From Acanthaster planci (taxonomy: Eukaryota; Echinodermata; Asteroidea; Valvatida; Acanthasteridae): DNA of 39,004 nucleotides. The position numbers and the translations under genes are program-made. The stretch's first letter is position 1, and the number at the start of each line of letters is the position of its first letter. The DNA is taken from NCBI RefSeq assembly GCF_001949145.1, contig NW_019091609.1:90960-129963 (forward strand), written 5' to 3'. Below the pieces are notes generated by a model that saw nothing but the letters and a program-made list of their open reading frames with translations, ran no database searches and was not told the DNA's origin. Below are positions 1-12,399 of this stretch, one piece after another.

Positions 1-842
1 CGGTCCCGCTCGGTTTGGTGGCATTCCTGCCACTAGGATACCCCAGGAATGGGCCTGTAGGCATTGATTTACAGTTAATCACTTATTCTAATTATCGAAG
101 TGACCTTTAACCTTGTTAAGAGTTGTAACAGTTTGATGCTTATTATATGTGCATTGGGTTATTGAGTTATAACCAAACTGCATGCAGTTAGTTGACCTTG
201 TTCACTGTTTCTGCCTATTAAGGCATTAAAATGTTGTGCTTGTTGAGGAAAGGATTGGAAATAAAACTCAGCATGGTGGTGGCCAACCGAGTGGACTGGC
301 AACTCTGTTTCTGTGTTTCACTTCCTTCGGATGATATGCCAACAACGCACTTTTCTTCAGAACAACAAAAAGGCAAAATAGCCCTGTGTTCTGTCCTTGT
401 GACAGGCACAGAACTTCTCGTTTTCTTTTCCTTTTTCCGACTTTTCTCCATAGGGTTTGTCTGATTGATTTCAGACTTGGTAGACCTTCAGATAATCATG
501 TCAGCTAGGTCCTAGAAGAAATTTGTCATGATGACATCTTCACACGATTTATTTTTAAGTTTTTAATATTGAATTTTTCCCATAAGTTTTCTATGCATTT
601 TTCTACTAAATCATCGTATTACTTGACCCGGGTAGTTTTTTAAAAATCTGATTGACTTCATACTTAGCAAACCATCAGACAATTAAGGATGGTTCTACAA
701 CAAAATCAATTTTCCCTCATATATATAGGTTTTGTACACATTTTTCAACAGAAAGACTGCTTCTGCTCTGATATCGATATGACTGAGTTTGTGTTAGGGG
801 CACACACTAAGGTCACAAGCTAGAAAAGCTTCCTGTACAAGT
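1..842. other. No gene recognised; repeat-derived flank
   Basis: Short open frames on both strands at about 218-464 overlap each other and show no domain. A TGATGACATC motif near 529, followed by a T-rich stretch and a CCCATAAG-TTTT tail, and a second GGTTTTGTACACATTTTTC tail near 728, resemble the S2 repeat described further along the window. I see nothing else. Confidence 0.5.
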
Positions 843-1529
843 GACATCATCGGGTGACAAGTTGCGACATTAGAGGGACACTCTTTAAAGCACTATATCT
901 CGTTAAGTACTTGGCCGATTGGGTTTAAACATTGTGTATGGCTGGATAGGGAAGGGTTTCAGACCCAAATGATGACATCATCAGGTGGAAAGTCACATGA
1001 CGTTAAAGGGCACTCTTCAAAGTGCTATATCTTGTGTTGTCCATGTCCGATTCGGTTGAAAGTTTGTTTGAAGGGGAAGGATTTTTAGACCCAAATGTAT
1101 CTGACGTGATAATGACATCATCAGGTGGCAAGTCATGTGACATTAATAGGACACTCTTTAAAGTGCTCTATCTTGTGAAATACATGTCCGATTGGGTTGA
1201 AACTTTGTGTACAGCTCGAAGGGGAAGGGTTTCAGACCCAAATTGACCTGATATGATAAGGACTTCATCAGATGACAAATCATGTGACATTAAAGGGCCA
1301 GTCTTAAAAGCACTATATCTCGCAAAGCACATGACCGATTCGGTTTACAATTAGTGTATGGCTGGAAAGGGAAGGGTTTTAGACTCAAATTAACCTGGTG
1401 TGATGATGACGTCATCAGCTGACGAGTCGCATGACATTAAAGTGGCACTCTTAAAAGCACTTATTCTCGCAAAGTACATGTCCCATTTTGTTGAAACTTT
1501 GCAGATAGCTAGAAAGGGAGGGGGTCAAG
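843..1529 (+). repeat. S1 tandem satellite, ~130-147 bp unit
   Basis: About five diverged tandem units. The shared marker GACATCATC or its variant occurs at 843, 973, 1114, 1261 and 1408, giving steps of about 130, 141, 147 and 147. Each unit runs: GAC(A/G)TCATCAG, GTGACATTAAAGG, CACTCTTTAAAG, CTATATCT, CCGATTGGGTTGAAAC, GGGAAGGGTTT(C/T)AGAC. A perfect TGACGTCA lies at 1407-1414. The same family recurs at 27.6-27.9, 30.8-31.2 and 31.4-31.8 kb. Open frames inside it are by-products of the repeat. Confidence 0.85.
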
Positions 1530-2408
<879 letters not shown>

Positions 2409-3953
2409 TAACATTCCTTGCCACCCCATCACAAAAAAAAGCCTCTCAGTTAAAAAACTCATTAAGAAAAATATTGGTTTTAAATATAGAAAACGTTTAA
2501 GTGGGAGCGTTTAAGTGGGAGAAACCATTTTACATGCTGTGTCTGGGTCTTGATGTTTTGATTATTATATCCAAAATATTGCATGCAGTAAATCTATTAA
2601 AAAGATGTAGAGATTTGTTGGTTAGTCACAGGCCTACTCACTTGTGAAATTAAGGCGTGCAATATCGCAAAATATTGTGTGTACAATATGGCACGTGGGC
2701 GACGGGGCATATGGGCAAAGTGGTTGTGGGTGAAGTGGCGTTTTGCGAAATGACTTTAAAACCCAGTGTTTCAGATGATTTTTGAACATCATTCTTTTCC
2801 TGTCAAATTTCTTGAACGTCATCAAAATTCCACCAAATATGGCATTCACAACAAACGTACTCATTTTCTATTTTTGATGCAGTCAAACTTTTGGGTGGCT
2901 GAAAGCTATTGTACCTGGCTATAACACTGATATAAGTTGGAGTTATTTAAAACAAGGCAACAAAGAGGGCTAAATCTTCCGAATTAATTTTCTGTCAGTT
3001 TTGTACTATTTTTTTCATGGCTTATTTTTGTCAAGGTCTTCTCAAGGAGCTTTAAATTACATTTGATGAAAAATGTGCTGAATTTTTCTGTTTAGAGAAG
3101 TTTGGTTTCAATTCATCTGGTACAATTATTTGGACTTAAAAAAATTATGAGTTCTACTTCCTTTGATATGCAGCAGTAGCTAACCAATTGCAAATGTCTA
3201 CAAAATGTTGGAACTCTGTCTAATTACCCCGAAATGATCATCATTTTTTTAAATATGAAGTTGCAGAATAAAAAATACATTGGCCATTCGTACGCATGCG
3301 AATGCCAGAAATGCATTCTTTTTTTTAAGCTTCCCCCGTTGGCACACGTGAGGGCAGCCCTCCTGTTCCCTCGTGTTCCTCTACAACAAAAGGCCTGTCA
3401 CGGTCTGTGCACACAGCAAGATGTCTGTGACACCCATAGTGGCACAAAACGTATGTAAAGAAAGTGCAAAGTCCCCAAAATGGGAATGGCATACTGACAA
3501 CCGTCCATGGTTAGAAAATGAAATTCTTGGCAAACAGCGAACAGCAGGGAAAATTAAAAGTTGGGCCAATCTTCTGTGTAACATATTTCTTTTTAATTCT
3601 TTGAAGTAGAGCACCGTCCGTTCAGCACTACATTCCACAAAACAATGCCTAGCTTCTCATCAACCAAAAAGATACACATCGTACAAAGTTTTGAGGCAGG
3701 GTTTTTGTTTAATTGAGGTGAGCCTTTGGGGTTTCTGCGCTGCTCGATCAATCGTACCGTTATTTTCATTCAGTGTACATGTATGCAACCTGGCTACCCA
3801 ACTTGAAGAAAAAACGTTAGTGTTTACAGGTGTCAGCATTCTTCAGATTAGAACTAGGGTAGGATTTTGAGCCCTGCCAATCACATCATTATTTTCATTC
3901 CAGGTTGTATTCCACCCATCAGACCACATTATCGCCTTTATAAAGAATTTACT

Positions 3954-5081
3954 CAGGCCTCGATTGCCCTCCCATTTGGCCTTGGTGCCTCCCAAAAGTG
4001 ATTGTATTTCACCACCAAGATGGCAGTGCCCTTTTTTTCTCTTGGCCATAGTGCCCTACACATGCATTGTGACTGCCCCTGTTCAGGGAGGCATACGGAA
4101 AGCGGCATACACATCGTTCCTTGATTGCTCACATTCGACCACACCGCGCCACACGTGCACGAAACTCTATGCATTAAATGTAGCTGCTCTGGTTCCCGCC
4201 GCGCTGCACCCATGCAAAAGAATGCGTCATGCAAATGTAGCAACCAGTACCAGTCTATACTGTACATGTACTGCATGTACTTTACATAAACACTCTTCAT
4301 CAGCTGTACTTGTTGCAAATGAAAAAGGCCGGCTGCAGGCCAGAAAGACATCGATGTTATGTTGCAGCATGGTTGCAGGAGGTTTTCTGCAAGTTTATTC
4401 ACAGAAATTGGTCTCTTATTTAAATCTCTTATTAAATTTGAGGTTGTTCTGCTCATTTTAACACCTGCTGGTCTAGATGAATCACACCTGCTTATTACCA
4501 CGTGATAGCCTACACCATTACCAGATTACTGCATGAGGAAGTACATGTACACGGACATTGTTGGCCGGTTTGCCGTCGTGATTGCCGTCGTGATTGTGTG
4601 AATTTTTCTTAATTTTCTTGTGTATTGCCATATGTAGAAACATTTACATAGATTAAGACAGGTGTTCATCACTGTTTGAGATACTTTTGGGAGCTTTCTT
4701 CCCTGCAGATGCCATTCAATCAGCACAAAATTGCTCCCATACAAAAAAATGTTACGGTTCTGGAAGGACCAGGAAAAAGGTGTATTTCGACACCTGACAC
4801 TGCATGTTACAACTCTAGCTTTCACATAATATGACAGATCAAAAGATGGTAATGGCAGACCAAAATTGATGGTGTTATTACATTTTGTCCGAGCACTTTT
4901 TTGGTCTAATACAGCGCACTCTGTGCGTATCTTACATTTTCTTAGACCTGAAACATTTTCATGCGATATAAAAAAATTAGGATGGCATTAATGCCCTCAT
5001 GTTTGGCATTACTGCCCTTTATTTCAGCCAGTTTACCAATGCCAAATGGCAGTGCCCTAAAAAAATGAAATTCAAGGCCTG
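3954..5081. mobile_element. Non-autonomous TIR transposon with 6-bp target duplication
   Basis: The left end reads CAGGCCTCGATTGCCC. The reverse complement of the right end reads CAGGCCTTGAATTTC. The first ten bases match at 9 of 10. TTTACT lies immediately before the left end (3948-3953) and immediately after the right end (5082-5087), a perfect 6-bp direct repeat that looks like a target-site duplication. Subterminal motifs are also inverted: ATTTGGCCTTGG on the left, and ATTTGGCATTGG when the right end is reverse-complemented. The length is 1128 bp. It has no transposase. The 182-codon minus frame at 3953-4501 has no domain and is probably chance. A CAG terminus suggests a hAT-like family, but hAT usually gives 8 bp, so the class is uncertain. 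Confidence 0.75.
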
Positions 5082-5589
5082 TTTACTCTGCCCACTTCAG
5101 CATTTTTCATTGAAATCTGGGCAAAAACATTTTCAGCCCTGACTGACCACACTTTTTTTGTGTGATTTTTAATCCAAGCACCTTCAGTAGAAAAAATATT
5201 CCCGCCTTTGCGCATTTCAGAAACAATCCAACAGTCCTTGTGCCTTACAGATTTTTTTCATGGAAAGGTTTTCATCCTGAAATATCCGAATGCAGCTAGC
5301 AGTATTTGGCGATAATTCGGACAATGAATAACGCCGCCAAAAAAAGAAATTTCTGCAAGACCCATTTTCATGAGAATAATTCACAGGCCACTCTTCATAT
5401 TTCAGACCAAAACCAAAATTAACTAAGAGAATAAAATCAGGAGTGTATTCCAAATAAATTCTCTGAGGAGCTTTCCTCAACCAGAGATTGACAGCTGATT
5501 GACTGGTCATTTATTGAAAATGGAAGTTTTCCAGCAGACCTTTTGGTTGCATCTTCCGATTGACAGCCCCCCTTGGCATTTCTTTATCG

Positions 5590-7290
5590 AAACTGTGGAC
5601 CACGTGTGGCATTTGTTTTCCTGGCAAAAATATTAATTCTTCCCGCCTCGGCATTGCTCTATCCAAACCTGGACCATGAGGGTTTTTACTTTTTTCCCTG
5701 CACCTCCGAATTTTTTATTCGGAGCACCCAAACTTTGAAAATACTAACTCTTCCCACCTCACCGTTTCTCTATCCAAACCTGGACCATGAGGGGTTTTAT
5801 TTTGTCCCAGCCCCTCCAACTCACTAAAATGTCAACATTTGTTTTCAATCCAAACCTGGACCACAAGTTGTGTGGCTTTTATTGTTTCTTCTGCCCCACT
5901 GTGGGTTTTTTTATCCCAAGCACCCAACCCGCCAAAAAATATTAATTCTTCCCTCCTCAGCATTTTTTTTCTGTATCCAAACCTACATGGAGAGCACGTG
6001 TCTTGGGTTTTTTTGTCCAACTTCATAATGATTTTTATTCCAAGCTTCAGACGCACCACAAATGTTTTTTACCTTCCCATCTCATCATTTATTCCTTCAT
6101 CCAAAATTTGTTCTTTCCCATCTCTGCATTTCATCTTTATCCAAATTTGGACCACGTAGATGGGCTTTTATCTTTCCCCACCCCACCAAAAATAATTATT
6201 TCTTCAAACCTTCTAAAAATACAGTTTCTTTCCATCTCAGTATTAATTCCTTATCTAAACCCAGGCCAATTGTGGGCTTTTACTTTTTCCTGCCCCACCG
6301 AAAAATCACTTTCATTCCGAGTTTCAGAAGTACCACAAGTATTTTGTTCTTTTCACTTCAGAATTTCTGTATTCAAACACGGAAAAAGTGAGCTTTGTTC
6401 CCGTCCTACAGAAAATCACTCTTTTTATGCTGAGCTTCAAGCCTGCCAAAAGACGTTCCTTCCCATTTCCACATTTTATCTTCACCCAAACCTGGACCAC
6501 ATGTGGACTTTTTTTATTCCAAGCTTCAAACGCAACACAAATATTTTGTTCCTATCCATCTCAGCATTTATTCTTTACTCAAACCTGGGCCATGTGTGGT
6601 TTCTATTTTTTTCTAAGCCCTTCCACATACATTTAGCTTTTATTCTGAGCATCTGACCTGCCAAAAGCATTGTTCCCCATCTCAGCATTTCTGTACCCAG
6701 ACTCGGATAACATGAGGTTTCCTTTTTACCCCTACCCCACCAAATGATTATTATTCTAACACCCAAAATATTGCTCTTCCCCATCTCAGCATTTCATCCT
6801 CATCTGAACCTGGACCATATTTGGGCTGTTATTTTTTCCCGGACCTACCAAGTAATCATAATTTTTATTTAGAACTTTAAACCTGTCAAATATATAGTTC
6901 CTTCCCATCTCAGTATTTCAACTCTATCCAAACCTTGACCACCTGTGGCCTTTTATTGTTTCCCATGCCCCACTGGAAAATCATTATTTTTCTGAGCTAC
7001 AAATTTGTAAAAAAGTTGTTCCTTCTCATCTCAGCATTTGATCTTTTTCAAAAGCTGGACCTTCACGTAGTCTTATTATTTTTATTCCTAATGAACCCAT
7101 CAATAATATTATGCCCCCCTGACCCGATACTCCCCATCTCATGGCAAACCTGGACCACATGGTTTTTTTCCCCCACACTGGAACATGTACATGTATTCAA
7201 ACTGCCAAAAATATTAATCTTTCATGTATACATGTACATCTTTATTGAAATCTGGACCTCTCAGGGTTTGCACTTTTGTTCAACCTGATG
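5590..7290. repeat. Pyrimidine-biased minisatellite, ~110-bp unit, ~16 copies
   Basis: The marker AAACCTGGACCA(C/T), or a near variant, recurs about every 90-165 bp, near 5598, 5661, 5778, 5853, 5978, 6143, 6259, 6374, 6489, 6581, 6700, 6807, 6930, 7053, 7150 and 7251. Between markers the unit carries TTTTATTTTTTCC, CCCCACC, AAAAATCATT, TTCCAAGCTTCAAAC and CTTCCCATCTCAGCATTT. The + strand is strongly T+C rich. Because the unit is read through in frame, several long frames repeat a YPNLDH-like peptide. I take these as repeat artefacts. Confidence 0.9.
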
Positions 7291-8199
7291 CCAACCATGT
7301 TAATACTTTTACTTTATACAGCATACAGTCTGCCAAAATATTAACTTATCCTTGGACAGTAGAACTTGCCCAGGCAAGTTTTTGTTTATAGTTATCCGTG
7401 GAAACATGTTAAGCAAGAATATAAAAAAGTTGGTACATCAAAGGGTTAGCATGCGTGTTCGTGAGAGGGAGGAATAAATCTTATCAGACCAAACCCCATC
7501 AACACTTTTAGGACCAACAACAGACTCAGGAACAGCTTGTTTGTTCTTTGCAATTTGTAGTGATGTTGCCGTTCTCACATGCAAAGGAATGGCCAATTAA
7601 CATAACAATACTCTCTCAATGACTCATGCCAGAAAAGCGGTGTACATGTAGGAAGGCCCTTCAGAACGGGGGAGAATGGGAAGGCATGCAGAACAGCAAG
7701 GAATCAGTGTGAATGCATGCGAATGGTCAATTTATTTTTGATCTCATCCCTTATGGGAAAAGTTTGTTTGTCCAAAAATTGCTCTTTCCCGTCTCTGCAT
7801 TTTACTATTGTGGTGTAACCTGAATTGAGAAATTGACATCAGTTGATACGATGAGTCATTCTCCAATGCCAATTTTATTGCCCAAGACCGAAAGACTTAA
7901 AAATGGTGGTGGCAGGGAGGTGGGAGAAATTTTTTTGATGCAACTGCTAGCACCTGATTTCCAAAAGTCAGGCTTGCCGCCTTTCCCACAAAGGGAAGCA
8001 AAAGGAACGCTGGAAAATGCAATTCCATCGGCCTAAAAATGAAGCAATTTGCATAAGGACACATCATATCGAAGCAACTCGCGAACACAAACACTACAGC
8101 CCAGTCACATGATCATTCACTGCTGTACCCACATTATAGCAAAACCAGAAAAGCCAAAGGGCGCCCTCATGCTTTTTCAGAGAAAACTTTTATCGTTTA

Positions 8200-8600
8200 T
8201 GCAATAAAAGAATTATGAGAACCCAGAATTATGCAATAAGCCAAGGGTGGCGAGAGACCCAGGGGTGTGTCGCCTGGCAATTGGTTCGGACGTAGCGGTG
8301 ATGGGCCGCTACGACTCTCACTAGCACCCTGGGCTAATTCGTACCGCTCTCGCATTGGTCTAAGCTAAGCTAGCTGCTCATTCATATGATTACATTTCTT
8401 CGCCATAAGAATGGTTACTATCGCACTTCTCTCGGAAAGGGTCTATTCACCGCACTACGTTAGGTTCCGCTCTCGCAACTAGGGTTTGGTCCGCCGCACC
8501 TGACCGACGAGCTCGGGAAAATCCGCACTATTTATAGGATTCTAGAGGCTTAGGAACCAATAAAATATGAGCGTCGCTGAACATCTCAACCAATAAAAAT
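8200..8600 (-). promoter_or_regulatory. Orphan TATA + twin CCAAT promoter-like module (minus)
   Basis: Read on the minus strand: ATTGG at 8590-8594, a second ATTGG at 8557-8561, then TATAAATAG at 8528-8536, about 20 bp below the nearer box. This is the order of a strong Pol II core promoter. The predicted start would fall near 8500. The following CpG-rich leader has an exact 11-bp repeat (TGCGAGAGCGG, + coordinates 8467-8477 and 8344-8354) and a perfect 8-bp-stem hairpin (8291-8313). The first ATG downstream opens only a 13-codon frame. It could serve a non-coding RNA, a lost gene or an LTR-like repeat. No transcript can be shown from sequence alone. Confidence 0.4.
8291..8313. repeat. Perfect 8-bp-stem hairpin
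   Basis: CGTAGCGG (8291-8298), a 7-nt loop, then CCGCTACG (8306-8313). It lies in a CpG-rich patch of an otherwise AT-rich intron, downstream of the minus-strand TATA/CCAAT module. Confidence 0.75.
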
Positions 8601-9049
8601 CTTCCATCTCAAAGGGTCACATGACTTCCTGCTTGAGTCGTGTGCAAGAAACTAAGGGTCGTGTGTAAAAAGGTAAAATACAGAATAAGAAGTCATGTGT
8701 ACAGTGTGTAGAGCCGGGTGCGTGAAAGTGCTTACCTGGTCATCTGTGGCGAATGATTGACAGTTACAAAGTCTGAGGTTTCTGAACATTAGCATTTCAG
8801 GGAACCTTACCACACCCAACCACGCAGCCACGTGGAGGGGAATTTCGACATACTAAAACTGAGCAGAGAAAACACATGGATAAAGGAGTGAAGGATCACG
8901 CCCAGAGTACAGCATGAATAACTTAATACAAAATTAGCGTCTCTGCTACATGTCCATAATGCATAGCTGAGCTAAATAAGAGACCCTGACAAATGCAAGG
9001 ACCGAAAACGAGTAAAACGAGGGGGCGCTAGGATTCCAAGATTTGCGGG

Positions 9050-9420
9050 TGCGCAACAATATTTAATATTTTGCCATAAGGTTTGTACACATTTTTCTAC
9101 TTAACACTAACGAGCGAGTAATCCTCAACTTTGGCTCAAAATTACTGAGAGCATAAAAGAAATAGTATATTTTACATCCTGTTATTTGATTTGAAATACT
9201 CAAGAATCAGAACATCAAGTAATATTCCATACAATCTTTCAGTTTAAGCACAAATCAAGTGACATGCACTTAAAGGAACAGTTTTTCTGTATATGTGTTT
9301 TTAGCCCTTTGACTTTGTACATGTTCTCAAGCCACCATTTTGGAAACTTAGGCAACAAAGAGCCTTATATAAGAAACATTCTAAACAGACGACGTCATGA
9401 TGACGTCATCACCCAATTTT
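9050..9420 (+). repeat. S2 repeat copy with TGACGTCA
   Basis: A copy of the roughly 410-bp unit seen in tandem at 26.74-27.56 kb. Shared segments include CGAGTAATC, TTTACATCCTGTTATTTGATTTGAAAT, AGTAATATTCCATA, AGTTTAAGCACAAATCA, CAGTTTTTCTGT, CCATTTTGG and CAACAAAGA. It ends in GACGTCATGATGACGTCATCA. A perfect TGACGTCA lies at 9401-9408. Confidence 0.75.
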
Positions 9421-10646
9421 TTTTTGGTGCAATACAACAATAATACACAATTTGGTCACAACAATAAGAATTAGCAGCAATATGCTAAACAAGCAATACA
9501 AGAGTCCAAGGAGGGGGTGACTGCAAACCTGAAATACCAACCTGTGGACACAAACCAGTGCCCCCAGCAATAGTTGCTCATCCCTTTCCGCTGGCCCGCG
9601 AGTGAACTCCCAAAACTTGGCAATGCCACCCCCATCCTTGAGCTTAAACCATCCAAACCCCATCCAGAGTGTTTTTGTGGCCTGAATACTACCGACCACT
9701 TCAGCCTTTCACATTGCCATGCCGTTATCTGTCAAAAACTTCAAAAACAAACTGAATTGCTTGATGAGTAGCAGCGATTTGTGGAGACCACATTTAAAGG
9801 TCACATGGTGCCTTGGGTGAGAACCACACAGTAAAAATCTCCATTATAAAAGCATTCAACACTTGGTCGCTTTTTAATTCCACTTAATGTATATCCAACT
9901 TTTACTCTTGATGCCTTAACTTTGACTCCTTACATCTTCATAATAACACTCTTATCGCTCCAAACTGATTAATTTAACAGACAACGTCTTTCTGTTTGTC
10001 GTGGAACAATGCTACGAGCTCAACGATAATACCATACAATTGTCAACTGCCCCCTTTATTAAGCTCCAACATTGAGCTTATAGCCTTTCACCCGTGCAGT
10101 ATTTAAACTTCCATCACTAAATCTTTTACATGTTGATGCCAAAACTAAAGTCTTCATGCAGACCTTAGGTCAAATGCTAAGATGATGATAGTGCTCCTAA
10201 CAATTCTCAAACTCAATTCTTTGCTCAGCTTCACCTTTGAGCTTGTTCCACAGCTCCATAAACTACAACGTGCATCACCCCAAAGCTTTTGATTCAACAA
10301 TGTATTTCTTCTAGTCACTTAACAATAATGTTTCTTAATGATATGACAATAATAGTACTCATAACAATTTCTGACAGGCTACTTTGCTAAGCTCTCACTT
10401 AGAGCGTGCTCAATCAGGGTATGACTTTAATAGAAACAAACATCTAACTACATGTGTCTCCTTAACATATACAATCTTACCTAAGTTTTTCTGATTTGTA
10501 CGATGTCTAATTTGGGCCTTCCTTATTTGGCTCAAGGAACAAGTGGATGGGCCAAAACAAAACAAAAACAACAAAAAACGGCTTTATCTGACAGACGTTT
10601 AAAATTTACAGGAGGCCTGAATATTTTGGGACTCATTGTACTGACC

Positions 10647-11138
10647 CTACATTCTGAATGGCGGTTTTAAATCAGCAATTAGTTTATCTGAATCTTCATT
10701 TGATAAATGCACCCCATCAATCAAGAACAAACTTTGCTGGGATGCTGTGATCCCTGGGTGGGTTATAAGAGATGTGTTGTCAAGCTTATTTAACTGGCAT
10801 CTCGCAAATGAGTTCAGTGATTTTCTGACCCCATCGAGGGCTCTTTGTAATGAGTTCTGTTTGAGCCATCCTCGGTACACAACCCTCAGAAGGATTTCAG
10901 ACCAAGTTATGCTACACAGTGGTAGGAGTAACCGCAATGTGCAAAAGCATTTTTTTATTGCCTTCCTGCATGACCTAGCATTGAATCGGCCAAAGTCATT
11001 TGAACCGAGATGGGTAAATATCCATGTAGGTGGTGCATTTGTCTGTAGGAGACCCTTCAGGTGGTGGGGAAAGTCGTGAAGCACTGCTCCGCCTTTCTCC
11101 AGCCAGAATATCTCGACATACAGTGATTTCAGTGCAGT
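10647..11138 (-). pseudogene. SGNH-hydrolase-like reading frame (mobile-element-type), fragment
   Basis: An open minus-strand frame of 163 codons with no good start codon of its own; a GTG at 11084 is the only start-like codon noted. It resembles the SGNH/GDSL hydrolase-like proteins found in many fish and invertebrate genomes, often as part of tyrosine-recombinase retrotransposons (Ngaro/DIRS type). Visible in order: a GGAVLHD segment, THLGSNDFGRF (block III, Gly-x-Asn-Asp), TWSEILLR, and FLIDGVHLS near the C-terminus (block V, Asp-x-x-His). The block I nucleophile segment (GDS or GSS) is missing, because the frame hits a stop upstream. I read it as a 5'-truncated remnant inside the TRIM37 intron, not an active esterase. 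Assignment to Ngaro/DIRS rests on family resemblance only; no recombinase was seen nearby. Confidence 0.72.
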
Positions 11139-12122
11139 TCAGAAGTTCTAAGGTTAAAATACTAGTCACGCATTTGCAGTGATCTGAACTGAAGTGTAAC
11201 CTTTCATTCACATGGAGACTGTGCTGGAAGAAATTCATCCTTTATTGCGACGAAAGACTCAATGCCTGGGGAATTCATTGACATTTTGTTGTAATGTACA
11301 CATTGATGATCGACCCATTGTTCAATTATGAGCGCAATTTCTGGACATCTTTCTTAAGACAGTTACAAGTTTTATTTTGTTTCAAATATTGAAGTAAATT
11401 TTTTTCTTTCAGTTTTAATAAGTTTTGCAACCCAAACACAGATGCTACAATTTCAGTATGTTCACTTGAACATTATTTTGAACTAAAGTCATATGAAGCA
11501 AGATATGGGACAGAGAGCACCACCCACCTTTGTGTGAATCATTGTTTGATAGGAATCTCAGGAATTCTTTTCAGACATCTCGGGGCATGCGTTAGGTACA
11601 TGTAACAATACTGTAGGGTGTGCAGGGATTGGATATGTAGTAGGGTACATGTCCATCCCATATCTTGCTTGGTATACTGGTAGTGCATGTACATGTACAT
11701 GTATGGCACTACTTTTCTGTGGCACACACATGCAAAATGCCCTGGAGTGCCAATGGCCATAATGGCCTGTCGGACCTATGACCCTCCTTTCTGAAGACAC
11801 ACTGCATTGTAACATGATGAAGTACCACATGGTGCGTGTTTCGCCACCAGGTTTTTGTCTCTTGCAGGTCCACATGTAAGCCGGTATTTGAACTCAATTT
11901 TGTGTTTTAAAGACAGAGAATTTTTTACTCATTCAGCTATAGAACATCAAAACATTTCAGAAACAGCTCTGTGGTTTTCCATTTGCAGGCACAATCTCTA
12001 ATTGAAAAGATTATGTGTACACCAGTAATAAATCCAGGAAGTAGAATGAGCAGTATAGATTTACTTCATACTGAGGTTATCTCAAATGACTTAATAAATC
12101 AAACTTTTTTTTCTTCCTTCAG

Positions 12123-12163
12123 AGATGGCTTACCGAACAGCGATACCAATGTCCCCATTGCCG
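12123..12163 (+). CDS. TRIM37: TRIM37, 41-nt exon completing the RING finger
   Basis: This tiny exon follows TTCTTCCTTCAG and ends at CG|GTAAGT. Joined in frame to the 2250-2351 exon it adds RWLTEQRYQCPHC plus two bases of an arginine codon, so the next exon must start in phase 2. This supplies the last Cys-Pro-x-Cys-type zinc ligands of the RING (here Cys-Pro-His-Cys). It matches the same part of vertebrate TRIM37 almost exactly, with tyrosine where vertebrates have a small residue. Identity, frame and both splice sites agree, so I treat it as a real exon. The downstream exon (charged segment and B-box) was not found in the rest of the window. Confidence 0.92.
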
Positions 12164-12399
12164 GTAAGTTGGCTACTGTACATGGGCATGTACATGTATT
12201 TTTTGTGTAGTAAAAAAATCTGCATCTGCCATAAAATGCAAATGTGTACAATTTGCTACAAGACTCTTTCAGAGATGTATAACATCTACGAATGAAGATA
12301 ATTAAAGAGTTTAAGGAAAAGCTTCATTTCCTGGCTTGACCTTTAATTAACTGTTTTGGCATTGTTGCCGAACCAGCTCTTGTTTTCGTTAAAGTTTTT

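Noticed and set aside
3953-4501. 182-codon minus-strand open frame, the longest in the host part
   Set aside because: It lies inside the TIR element, overlaps an equally long + frame, has no recognisable domain and crosses the element's left border.
5573-7288. Several long frames with repeated YPNLDH-like peptides, suggesting a repetitive protein
   Set aside because: The frames follow the tandem DNA unit, shift between all three frames, and have no start, splice or conservation evidence.
8200-8600. Interpretation as a retroviral-type LTR
   Set aside because: No second copy, no TG...CA borders, no primer-binding site and no gag/pol nearby.
8731-8745. GCTTACCTGG, similar to the 5' end of U1 snRNA
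   Set aside because: The following bases do not match U1 stem-loops or the Sm site. It may instead be a minus-strand GTAAGC splice-donor look-alike.
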